DNA from: Nostoc sp. FACHB-152
Lineage (GTDB): Bacteria > Cyanobacteriota > Cyanobacteriia > Cyanobacteriales > Nostocaceae
Assembly: GCF_014697475.1 (NCBI RefSeq)
Contig: NZ_JACJRV010000003.1
Coordinates: 186,001 to 250,000 of the forward strand
Direction: 5' to 3'
Length of the DNA: 64,000 nt
The notes beneath the pieces were generated by a model, which had not been told where the DNA came from, made no database searches, and saw only the letters and a program-made list of their open reading frames with translations. Positions 36,403 through 44,885 of the stretch are shown here, one piece after another; within the stretch, counting starts at the first letter, position 1; each line of letters opens with the position of its first letter. The position numbers and the translations under genes are program-made.

Positions 36403-39017
36403 TCTTGTTGCACACCTCCAACAACTGGCTTAACTTGATTATTAGAAAATGGATCTGTACCACCACTCCAATTAAAGTCACTAATACGAAAGCTAATGCC
36501 GCCTAATTCTAAAACAGGATTGTAGCGCAGAGTAATTCCATAGGTGCGACGGCTATATTCTAAAATATAGTCGGTGCTGCTTTCTTCACCAGTATCTAAG
36601 TTCACTGAAGTTTGGAAACCTAAACGAAAAGGCCCATAAATTTGCTGAGTAATTCCAGCACTTAATACTCTATTGTCAACATAACGGTCAAACAAAAAAG
36701 GTGATAATCCGGTGTTTAAACCTTGAGAATAACTAATATTAAAAGCTGTGTAATCTAAAAAAGGACGAGAAAAATGTCCGAATTGCCCAACTAATCCAAT
36801 GGTACCGATGATAGTGTTTTGGCTATCACCATTGGTGTAATAACTAGTAGTACCTCTTACACCAGCGATCGCAGTTAAATAAGGAACAACCGGAGTAGCT
36901 GTGTAGCGTAATCCCTGGGTGGCTGTAGCTGGTAATGGTTTTCCCTGCCATAGCGGTATCCCAGTGCTGAGAGCTACACTGGCTTGCAAGCGACCCAGAG
37001 AGATGCGATCATTCTCTCTAATTGGTTCGAGTAAGTCTAGGCGGTCGGTATTGGCGTTAATATATTGTGCGCCAGCTTGATAGCTAAGGTTAATGCCACT
37101 TCTACCTAAAGGTACATTAGGAGAGGTAATAACCGCACCTAGACTACTTTGTACGGTTTGAAAGCCGAGAGTACCGTTATACAAACGATCGCGGTAGCTA
37201 TATTCCAAATTCAAAATATGCGGATTGCGATCGCCTAATATTTGTTGCAGTCGCAAACTAGCACGCAAATTTTCTTCGACTTTATTTAAGTCAAAACTCG
37301 TTAATTCTCCCGAACCACGCAGTGTAGTGCGTGGCCCTAAAACAGCATTCCCCTTTGTTCTTAAGCCAAATAAAGCAGCTAAATCACCCGTTCCTCCCTG
37401 CACAGCTTTCTGCACGAAAAACTGTGGCGTAACGATCCAGCGTGCTTGTTCTGTATTTATCGGTGTAAACGCACGCTCTAAATATAAACCGCCACGGTCA
37501 TCACCATCAAAACCAGGAGAAACAATTGCTGGGGTTACTTCCTGTTCTCGACGGTCGATAGTTCGGCTACTGACTGGTATAGGTAAGCTGAGACGTTGAT
37601 CGAAGACTAAACGCTGGCGTTCGGTTGTGATGCGGTCTATTAAGGGGGCTTGACGCGTGAGAGTAACTTTACTCGCCCGTAACTCTAGTTCGGGCGGCGA
37701 GAAAGGATCATTGGTGATCCGCACATCTCTAGCTTGCCAACCGCGTGGATAGAAATCGATGTGTCTAGCTTCAAATCGCAGCCGCTTCACTTCACCGCCA
37801 GTTTTTGACGCTGGCAAATTACTCGCCTCTCGACCACCTAAGTTAACATTAATTCCTCCCGGACTGTTAACACCTGTCAATGGCTGATTAGCACGAATGC
37901 GATCGCTTAATGGCCGTTGTGGTACACCGCCAGCAGTAATATCAGTAGGTAAAAAGCCTAAATCTGTTGAAGATGAAGGAATATAAATTTCACCGCTACC
38001 ATTTTCTAATTCTCCACTGTCTTGCAGAAAATTGTAGGTAAAGCGTTGACCGCGTAATATCTGATCACCCCTGGTTAAAGCTACATCGCCTTCCCCCACA
38101 GCAATCAAATTTGCTAAATTTACTTGTAGGCGATCGGCATCCACCACAGCCCCATCAAATCGCACTACTACATTCCCCTCAGCAGTCACAATCCGCCGTT
38201 GTTCGTCATACTCTTGCCTATCAGATACAACTTCTACAATTCTTTCCCTCACTACTGGAGTAGTGGTAGGAGAAGGCTTTTGGGGACTTGTAGAAGCAGG
38301 TGGTGTTTGAATTGGCTGGTTAGGTGATGTGAATTCTATATTATTCGGGGTAGCCGATTCACTTATGGCATTGCGTGGCTTAAACTCAATAATATTTTTT
38401 ACTGGCTGATTACTGGGTACTTGATCAGTAAATGTACCAGAGAGATTAATGCTTTCTGGTTGCTTTTGTGGTTCTTGTTGGGTTACTTCTGCAACGACTT
38501 GCTTATGAGATGGCAATTGCTGGTTAGATGAGCCAGAGTGAGATAAATGACCACTTGGTGTCTGGACGCTAGAAGTTGGAGAGTCGGGAGTCAGAAAAAG
38601 ACTACTGTCATGCTGGGTGACGAAACTTGTTTCATCAGGGCTATCGTTCAATGACTCTACAGAATAGCCAACACCCAAAGCTTGCCCTAAATCATTTGCG
38701 CTTGTAGAGGGAGTAAATGAAGGCAATGCCGATGGCAAGGTTTCTGGTGTATGAGAGGTAGATCCAGTTTTGGCAGTTTCTAATTTATCTAAAGCCGGAT
38801 TATGAGGAGTCTGAGGCGAAAAATTCTTTGTTTCTGCCAAATTTACGTCTTTAGGCTTTTGTGTTTGTTGCTCCGACTTTTCCTGATTGTTTGGCTTACT
38901 ACTAGCAGTATCTACAACTGTACGAGTATCGGGATCACTAGCCGAAGCCAGAGAATTTACATATTTTACAGGTTTTAGTACAGCAGGCGGTGCAGGCGGC
39001 AGAACTGGATGAAGCAT
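36399..39017 (-). CDS. DUF3769 outer-membrane protein, LptD/OstA-like
   Basis: 872-residue cyanobacterial protein. Residues 1 to about 265 are Pro/Ser/Thr/Gln-rich and probably disordered, spanning the periplasm or linking to a partner. Near 268-345 is an OstA/LptA-type beta-jellyroll strip (YDEQRRIVTAEGNVVVRF; DADRLQVNLANLIAVGEG; LRGQRFTYNF). The rest, about 450-860, is beta-rich with alternating patterns typical of an outer-membrane barrel and ends in Phe/Trp-containing strands. By analogy it inserts lipopolysaccharide or another lipid into the outer membrane. No signal peptide is obvious at the annotated ATG, so export may need a different start or be unconventional. Confidence 0.82.
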   Translation of the reverse strand: MLHPVLPPAPPAVLKPVKYVNSLASASDPDTRTVVDTASSKPNNQEKSEQQTQKPKDVNLAETKNFSPQTPHNPALDKLETAKTGSTSHTPETLPSALPSFTPSTSANDLGQALGVGYSVESLNDSPDETSFVTQHDSSLFLTPDSPTSSVQTPSGHLSHSGSSNQQLPSHKQVVAEVTQQEPQKQPESINLSGTFTDQVPSNQPVKNIIEFKPRNAISESATPNNIEFTSPNQPIQTPPASTSPQKPSPTTTPVVRERIVEVVSDRQEYDEQRRIVTAEGNVVVRFDGAVVDADRLQVNLANLIAVGEGDVALTRGDQILRGQRFTYNFLQDSGELENGSGEIYIPSSSTDLGFLPTDITAGGVPQRPLSDRIRANQPLTGVNSPGGINVNLGGREASNLPASKTGGEVKRLRFEARHIDFYPRGWQARDVRITNDPFSPPELELRASKVTLTRQAPLIDRITTERQRLVFDQRLSLPIPVSSRTIDRREQEVTPAIVSPGFDGDDRGGLYLERAFTPINTEQARWIVTPQFFVQKAVQGGTGDLAALFGLRTKGNAVLGPRTTLRGSGELTSFDLNKVEENLRASLRLQQILGDRNPHILNLEYSYRDRLYNGTLGFQTVQSSLGAVITSPNVPLGRSGINLSYQAGAQYINANTDRLDLLEPIRENDRISLGRLQASVALSTGIPLWQGKPLPATATQGLRYTATPVVPYLTAIAGVRGTTSYYTNGDSQNTIIGTIGLVGQFGHFSRPFLDYTAFNISYSQGLNTGLSPFLFDRYVDNRVLSAGITQQIYGPFRLGFQTSVNLDTGEESSTDYILEYSRRTYGITLRYNPVLELGGISFRISDFNWSGGTDPFSNNQVKPVVGGVQQE

Positions 39018-39444
39018 ATCTGGGCAAAATTAACCTAACAAATAGCTAACTGATAGCCGGAATGATGAACTCAACTTTTGCCTTCTGACTTTTGCTTTCT
39101 GCCTACGTGCAGCAAGCCGCTAAAAGGAGGAAATTGCATTGCTTAAGAAACTGCTTTACCAAAATTCCCTCCGTTTTCAAGCGACGGAGGGTAGATTACT
39201 ACTGAATACCAACTACTATCAGCAAAACTTACTCAAAGCAAGTGTCTACCGAATTTGGAGAGGCAGTATATTTTGCTACTAGCAATGTAAACAACCAGAA
39301 AGCACAACAGGGAAATTCCCTGTAGCCACTGGCTGCGGACTTTCCCTGTTGTAGCAACTGCCATTCAGTGTAGGGTAGCAAGCAAGTGTCCGTGACTTTT
39401 AGTATTTTCCACCTTTCGGCAGTCGCGGATAATTTGTCTAATGC
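39018..39444. other. spacer downstream of psbI with nested hairpins
   Basis: 427 bp without an ORF. It includes CCCTCCGT (39167-39174) with ACGGAGGG (39184-39191), and the stacked alternative hairpins at 39304-39352 listed separately. The part next to 39018 should contain the DUF3769 gene's promoter. Confidence 0.5.
39304..39352 (-). terminator. alternative hairpins / probable psbI terminator
   Basis: ACAACAGGGAAA (39304-39315) pairs perfectly with TTTCCCTGTTGT (39341-39352), a 12 bp stem with a 25 nt loop. The left arm can instead fold on itself, since 39307-39323 is a 17 nt odd palindrome centred on 39315. This lies about 93 bp after the psbI stop on the same strand. Termination or processing is the likely role. 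Confidence 0.55.
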
Positions 39445-39561
39445 TTACTCTAAATCCCGGCGACCAGGGTTACGAGCAGGGTCATTCGACAAGAATCCGA
39501 AGACAAAGATAGTCACAAAGAAGGCAACAACAATATAAACAGCGATTTTTAAAGTCAGCAT
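39445..39561 (-). CDS. psbI: photosystem II reaction center protein PsbI
   Basis: 38-residue single-span membrane subunit that sits beside D1 in photosystem II and aids early assembly. Translating the minus strand from the ATG at 39561 gives [20 protein letters not shown], continuing [18 protein letters not shown] then stop. This matches the very conserved PsbI length, its single helix (about residues 4-24) and its RNPGR.DLE tail. GGAG sits about 10 bases before the start. The gene is monocistronic between the DUF3769 gene and the acyltransferase gene. Confidence 0.95.
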   Translation of the reverse strand: MLTLKIAVYIVVAFFVTIFVFGFLSNDPARNPGRRDLE

Positions 39562-39868
39562 AGAAATATCTCCAAAGGGGTGAGAAGGAAGTCTCTCAAT
39601 ATCTGCCATGCAGAAAAGATAGCTACTTTATCTTACCCGGATCTTGTCTCGTTTTGAGCGGACTTTGCTGAGAGTGAGGAGCTAGGTGGTGACTACTCCA
39701 TAGAGTATGGCACAAGTTTAGATATTATCTCATGCTGTGGTTTGTTTGATGGTAAATGCCGATGAAAATATGGTTGTTGACTGGCTATTCTTGTGACGTT
39801 TACGAATGACGGAGGTTTCCCAACTGTTCACGGAATCAGGACAAGTGATTTTTAACCACACATCAAAA

Positions 39869-40651
39869 TTATGTCCCTGAGATTCCCACACCTTCTTCCC
39901 ACAATGACTGACTAATGCGACTTTTGATAACTCGTGCAGGTACACCTACAGCCACAGACAATGGCGGAACATTTTTATTCACTACTGTTCCTGCGCCAAT
40001 GACGCTACCTTGGCCAATAGTTACGCCATCTAATACTGTGACTCCATGCCCTATCCAACAATCATCTTCAATCACAATTCCTTTACGAGTCACACCTTGG
40101 TGCTTAATTGGTTCTAGCGAATTGGCAAAATTGTGACTGTTGGCATATATACCTGAATGGGCTGCAATCATACAACGCTTGCCAATTTTAATGTTTCCTG
40201 GGCCTTCAATACAAACACCAGGGCCAATAAAAGTTTCTTCATCAATATAAATGCAAGTGTCAGCTAAAGCTCCTATATCCGTGTTGCGTTCAATAGCTAC
40301 ACCGTTGGCTAAATAAATTTTATTGTTTGGGTGACCTTGAGCATCTATACGCACACCTTTAAATATATATACGCCTTTGCCCATTTGAATACGATCAGTC
40401 CCCAGAAATTCCACACCATTTTGGATATAAACTGGACTACCTAACTGAGCAAAAATACTACGATAGACAAAGTTGCGTAGTTTTGGGCCAAGCGCAATTG
40501 TCGGGATATCTCCTAACAATGTGGTGAGTAACAATTCTTGGAGGCGCTGCCATTTTGAGAAATATCGCTGGTTATTCATGACTGAGTATCTCTTAGATAA
40601 ATTAGGGTTGGCTGTTGTTGAAGATGTTTGTGTGTCTTCTGGTAGTGCCAT
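39869..40651 (-). CDS. hexapeptide-repeat acyltransferase (LbH fold)
   Basis: 260-residue left-handed beta-helix transferase of the CysE/LacA/WcaF kind. From about residue 85 to 245 there are hexapeptide turns ([LIV]GxxxxI-like), for example FIGPGVCIEGPGNIKIGKRC and GHGVTVLDGVTIGQGSVIGA. Residue HSHN-like AAHSGIYANSHNFAN near 165 supplies the catalytic histidine. Probably O-acetylates a sugar of exopolysaccharide or lipopolysaccharide. The first ATG (40651) has AGGAT upstream; an internal ATG at 40579 is the alternative and would drop a Ser/Thr-rich leader. No other polysaccharide gene is adjacent. Confidence 0.85.
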   Translation of the reverse strand: MALPEDTQTSSTTANPNLSKRYSVMNNQRYFSKWQRLQELLLTTLLGDIPTIALGPKLRNFVYRSIFAQLGSPVYIQNGVEFLGTDRIQMGKGVYIFKGVRIDAQGHPNNKIYLANGVAIERNTDIGALADTCIYIDEETFIGPGVCIEGPGNIKIGKRCMIAAHSGIYANSHNFANSLEPIKHQGVTRKGIVIEDDCWIGHGVTVLDGVTIGQGSVIGAGTVVNKNVPPLSVAVGVPARVIKSRISQSLWEEGVGISGT

Positions 40652-41149
40652 TTATCCTGATTTGCTCAATTGATGAATTTTTTGCTGATTGAGCAAAAAA
40701 TTTTCCAAGACTTGTTGATAGTTCTGCAAAGAACTAGAAAGCTAAAATTTGGGTTTGACGAAATCTGCAATCTTTTGATTTTGGTGCGATCGCAGATGAT
40801 AATTTATCTACACACCAATTCCCTTAGCAAACACAATTTTTCTCAACCAAAGGCTATGATTGCGTCAAATTTCTTTTGCTTACTAAACTAATTGGCAATG
40901 TCAAACCTCAATCTATTAAATTGTAAAATTGGGTACGGAAATCAAAATGATTTGACTAGCTTGAACTCGTTTTTCACTCAAGCTGTTGTCTATCACTGCA
41001 TTTAATATTAATCAATAACCCAATTTAACAAGCTTTTTCAACAGCACTACTCTTTGATTAATTTAAAAGTTTCAGGCAGAATCTTTCTGCCCATCAAAGT
41101 GTAATGTTAGTTGAATTCTTCTTGGGAACCTGACCCAAGGAAACACTTA

Positions 41150-41278
41150 CTAAGGTGGAGTGTCACCAACTTCAGCCATCACATTAAAATTTACCATCGG
41201 TGCAAACAAGTAGGCACTACCCCGATTGCAATGACGAATTTCTTGCAATGAATTTTTAGAGTTTGCTGCTCTGCTCAT
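41150..41278 (-). CDS. possible small peptide gene, 42 residues
   Basis: Unrecognised. The ATG at 41278 opens a 42-residue frame starting MSRAANSKNSLQEIRHCNRG and ending MAEVGDTPP; the frame continues upstream to an ATG at 41368 (72 residues) with a less protein-like composition. A 6 bp-stem hairpin, CTTGGG/CCCAAG (41121-41139), lies just downstream on the same strand. No strong ribosome binding site is visible. It could be a small conserved cyanobacterial peptide or chance. Confidence 0.35.
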   Translation of the reverse strand: MSRAANSKNSLQEIRHCNRGSAYLFAPMVNFNVMAEVGDTPP

Positions 41279-41444
41279 GTTGCACGCTGATGATTTCCAA
41301 ACTAACAACGTCACGATTTCATTTAAAAGAATGGCTTTTAGTATTAGTTGCCTCCCACAATAACACATTTTATTTTTAATGGCTCACTCTCAAATTGAAA
41401 GTTTAGTTCTATTAATTTCTAAAAATGTAAAGCTTAATACATAT

Positions 41445-41559
41445 AGGAATCTGGTTTGATTATTGAAAATACTTATGTATTAAGCCAATAGGCAATAGGC
41501 AATAGGCAACCCAAAAGAAGGCAAGTAACAATGTACTGATTTTTTCAAACATCAAATAC
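41445..41559 (+). repeat. dispersed repeat Y, copy 3
   Basis: AGGAATCTGGTTTGATTATT at the left, then AATAGGC heptamers (41487-41509), then TACTGATTTTTTCAAACATC and TCAAATACTAG. Same order as the other Y copies. Confidence 0.65.
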
Positions 41560-41586
41560 TAGTCTTATATCAGCAATAAGTGATCT

Positions 41587-41690
41587 AGGAATCCAGTTTG
41601 ATTACTGAACATATTGATGTAGGAAGGCAATAGTAAATAAGACAGTTATAAATATAAATGTACTAAGTTTTTTCAAATATCAAATATGAG
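41587..41690 (+). repeat. dispersed repeat Y, copy 4
   Basis: AGGAATCCAGTTTGATTACT at the left, only one GGCAATA unit, then TACTAAGTTTTTTCAAATAT and TCAAATATGAG. It is in direct orientation 27 bp after copy 3, so the two form a tandem pair. Confidence 0.65.
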
Positions 41691-42175
41691 TTCTGGATAG
41701 CTATTTTTTATACTTATATCAAAAAATACAACTATTCAAGATAAATTCCCTCACTCAATAACCAAATCAATAGTATTTATACAGTAATTGAAGCCAATCC
41801 ACTGCAAATATGCCAGAATATTATAAAACATCAATTATTTAAGTAACGACTGCGACGACAGAGTTGAGTAACTTTGTACGTATATGATGTGCCAATAAAA
41901 AAACTGCTACTTTCTGGTTATATTGCTCTTAGCGATCGCCATATTAAAATCTTCATTCATAGGACAAGGTGACTATAGGCTACAGCCGTTTATGAGAAAT
42001 GCTTCAAGACCAAGTCCCTAGTTTGTATAGCTCAAAGCATTTGTTAAAAAAATACTATTAATTAATAATTTAGAATAATAGTCAAAATTGTTACGTGAAT
42101 GCTAAGATTGGGCCTGAACATAAGTAAAAAATTACTCTATTTTACTATTTTTATAGTTTAATATTTGCTAAGTCT

Positions 42176-44206
42176 ATGAAGCCGCTTGGTAAAGTTCTAC
42201 AACAGGCTGACCTGATTTCATCCGAACAGGTAGAAATAGCTCTACAAGAGCAGACACAAGTTGCTGGGATGCGGCTGGGTGAAATTCTGGCTGCGCATGG
42301 ATGGCTGAAACAAGAAACGGCTGATTTTTTCTCACAGCAGTGGGCAATTCTATTGAAGGAAAAACCAAAACAACCTTTGGGTAAGTATTTAGAGGAAGCT
42401 GGACTGTTAAATGAACACCAAATTAGAGCTATCCTCGCTGAACAAGCACAGCAAAATCTCCGCTTTGGGGAATTAGCTGTCCTTAAGGGTTGGTTAAAGT
42501 CTAGTACGATTAAATTTTTTTTGGATCATATTGCTCCAGCACCACAACTGCAAGAGCAAATCTGGCAGCACACCCAAGCCCCAACCTATCACAGTTTGGC
42601 ACAGGCAGAAGAATTACAGTTGGCAATGACAGCACCACAGCATAATTTGACAACTTCAAACACGTTCAAGCACTCAGGTTTAGAACTAAATTTGCTAGAG
42701 GAAGAACCATTACGGTTCCGACAGTTTAGTCGTAGTGCAATCAAAATATTTAAATCATTCAAATTAGAGAAACAAGCTAGTTGTCCAAAAGTTTTACTAG
42801 GAGAAATACTGTTTTGGACAAATGGACAGCCAATTCTTACCCAAACGCTATGCCAATTGCTGGCGGAGTCAGCTTTTTTTATCCCAGCAGGTACAGAAGC
42901 TACAACCGTACAAAATCTGGTACAAAGCCGCTTGATAGATAATTGGGAAACTCAAATGGCATCTGAGCATTTGCATAAAGTGCGAGCCAAGATTATTTAC
43001 AATCATCAATGCGACCCTTTGCTGTTGTTGGAACTGTACCAGCAAATTTGGGAACAGGGTGAAATTTTAAGTGACAACAGTCCAGAACAGGCAGAGTTAT
43101 TGCATCTGGGATTGGTAGTGCAACAAAATGACAAGCTGCAATTGGGGAACCGCATTTACCAATCAGTGTTTAATCTCAATTGGGTAAGAGGGGAATTAGA
43201 AAAAATACTTTATCCCGCATTAGCAAGCACAGCTATATATGATCCTATATCCTCAGCTACTACTATAAATGTCAGCAAGACCGTTGCTTCACCTGAATCT
43301 ATTGCCAATAAACGATTGTGGGCATTATTAGCTATAGCTGGCTTGATGGTCTGTGGTTCTGGCTTGATGATTTTAGGGTTTAGTATCTTTAAATGGTTAC
43401 AAGTAGAAACAATTTTTAAACGTGGTAATGCCTTATTGCAGCAAGGACAATATCAACAGGCGATCGCAAAATATAATAATATTTTAAAAATTGACAGTAA
43501 CTACTACCAATCTTGGACTAACCGTGGCTATGCTCTAGCTAGACTCAAAGACTACAATCAAATGCTGGCATCTTGTAAGACAGCAACTTTGATTAATCCT
43601 CAAGCTGTTTATGCCTGGAATTGTCAAGGAGAAGCCCTATATAATCTCAAACAATATAATGAGGCGATCGCGGCTTTTGATCAAGCAATCATCATCAACT
43701 CAGAAGATCCGGCATTCTGGATTAATAAAACCGAAGCCTTACTAGCAATCAAGCAACCAGATAAAGCCCTGACAGCAGTTAATCAAGCAATTAAGTTGTT
43801 AACGAAAGTTTGGGAAAGGGAACCGCAGCCAGCCAATGCCCAAGAGTTAGCCGTGGGTTTGAGTTATCAAGCTAAGGTTTTATTGCAGAAACAAGACTAT
43901 GAAAGCGCCCTCACAGTTTATCAGCAAGCATTAAAATACAATCCCAACTACTATGTAGCTTTGCGGGGTAAAGGGATCGCACTGCAAGGCTTAAATCAAG
44001 ATGATCGAGCGATCGCGCAATTTTATTTTCTCTTAGATCATCAGAAATTAACCAGTACTCAAAAAGCTGAGTCCTGGTATTATTTGGGATTAAGCCTGTG
44101 TAAATTCCGTCAAACCCAAAAAGCGATCGTCGCTTTTGATCAAGCCTTAAAGTTAAAACCAGATTACCAAGCTGCCGAACGTGCAAAACAAGCTTGTTCT
44201 CTATAG
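42176..44206 (+). CDS. TPR membrane protein with duplicated MshEN-like N-terminus
   Basis: 676 residues. Residues 1-58 and 62-120 are two copies of one helical module (PLGKVLQQADLISSEQVEIAL; PLGKYLEEAGLLNEHQIRAIL), like the N-terminal domain of PilB/GspE. Residues about 185-345 resemble the winged-helix part that follows AAA modules in cyanobacterial STAND-type proteins (FWTNGQPILTQTLCQLLAES), yet no Walker motif is present. One membrane helix follows (about 381-405, LWALLAIAGLMVCGSGLMIL). The C-terminus from about 410 to 676 has six or so TPRs (YQSWTNRGYALARLKDYNQML). It looks like a membrane-tethered scaffold; the function is unknown. Confidence 0.8.
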   Translation: MKPLGKVLQQADLISSEQVEIALQEQTQVAGMRLGEILAAHGWLKQETADFFSQQWAILLKEKPKQPLGKYLEEAGLLNEHQIRAILAEQAQQNLRFGELAVLKGWLKSSTIKFFLDHIAPAPQLQEQIWQHTQAPTYHSLAQAEELQLAMTAPQHNLTTSNTFKHSGLELNLLEEEPLRFRQFSRSAIKIFKSFKLEKQASCPKVLLGEILFWTNGQPILTQTLCQLLAESAFFIPAGTEATTVQNLVQSRLIDNWETQMASEHLHKVRAKIIYNHQCDPLLLLELYQQIWEQGEILSDNSPEQAELLHLGLVVQQNDKLQLGNRIYQSVFNLNWVRGELEKILYPALASTAIYDPISSATTINVSKTVASPESIANKRLWALLAIAGLMVCGSGLMILGFSIFKWLQVETIFKRGNALLQQGQYQQAIAKYNNILKIDSNYYQSWTNRGYALARLKDYNQMLASCKTATLINPQAVYAWNCQGEALYNLKQYNEAIAAFDQAIIINSEDPAFWINKTEALLAIKQPDKALTAVNQAIKLLTKVWEREPQPANAQELAVGLSYQAKVLLQKQDYESALTVYQQALKYNPNYYVALRGKGIALQGLNQDDRAIAQFYFLLDHQKLTSTQKAESWYYLGLSLCKFRQTQKAIVAFDQALKLKPDYQAAERAKQACSL

Positions 44207-44220
44207 TTCTGAAAGTAGCG

Positions 44221-44748
44221 TTAAAATGGCCAAAACCGCAAAATCGCAGGTCTAGTATCTGTGTAAGTCCGGCTAACAGTTCGTGCATCAGGACGCTGTG
44301 CTTGCTTAAAATCGCTACCTAACATTTCGTACAAAGCTTGCGATGGGTTATCGGTCGGCTGGAAATTAAACAAAATTTGGGCGCTGTAATGATTGCAGCC
44401 GATACCCCGGCGTTCGACAACACAAACAACAGATTGCTCGTTCAGCTTATCACTCGTCAAATACATAGAACTACCGGCATCATAGATAGCCTGTAGACCT
44501 TTAGCGGCCTTCTGGCAACTTTGCACCACATCTTGAGGGGAGAAGTATTCTGGCAGAAAATTCAAAATAGGATAATCTTTGGCAGTACCTTCTTTGCTTA
44601 AAGTCACAATTACTTTTGGCGTACTAGCGTTAGCCTGACAGCTGACTTCTACGCTGTTAGCTTTGCTGGGCTTAGAGAATGTAGCTACAGCACCCAGAGC
44701 TATTATTGGCACCGTGATCATATTTACCCAAGGCCGCCACTTGTTCAT
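44221..44748 (-). CDS. COP23 domain protein
   Basis: Small exported protein related to the circadian oscillating protein COP23 of Cyanothece. The frame is open to 44799, but the ATG at 44748 has GGGGAG about 12 bases upstream and begins a signal peptide (MNKWRPWVNMITVPIIALGA), giving 175 residues. The mature region has the family cysteines (VSCQA, VQSCQKAAKGL, VCVVERRGIGCNHYSAQILF) and ends RPAILRFWPF. COP23 is membrane-associated and cycles with the circadian clock; the biochemical role is unknown. It is transcribed away from the TpsA gene 140 bp away and converges on the TPR gene. Confidence 0.8.
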   Translation of the reverse strand: MNKWRPWVNMITVPIIALGAVATFSKPSKANSVEVSCQANASTPKVIVTLSKEGTAKDYPILNFLPEYFSPQDVVQSCQKAAKGLQAIYDAGSSMYLTSDKLNEQSVVCVVERRGIGCNHYSAQILFNFQPTDNPSQALYEMLGSDFKQAQRPDARTVSRTYTDTRPAILRFWPF

Positions 44749-44885
44749 CTTACTTAACTCCCCTTCTTGACCAGAATTTAGGCTTGAATATAGACTCAAT
44801 ATTATTATTTTTTTAGTTGGATTTACTTAAACTAAACTAAAACTTCAAGTAATTTTTCAGTGGAATTCATGATTCCCTGTTCAAA

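Larger units (their letters stand above)
40652..42175. other. 1.5 kb AT-rich region with repeats
   Basis: Mostly non-coding. It contains a possible small gene (41150-41278 or longer, minus strand), a hairpin downstream of it at 41121-41139, two tandem Y repeats (41445-41690) and a GGCAATA heptamer tract. I see no RNA gene that I can name. The promoter for the 42176 gene must be at the right end. Confidence 0.6.
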
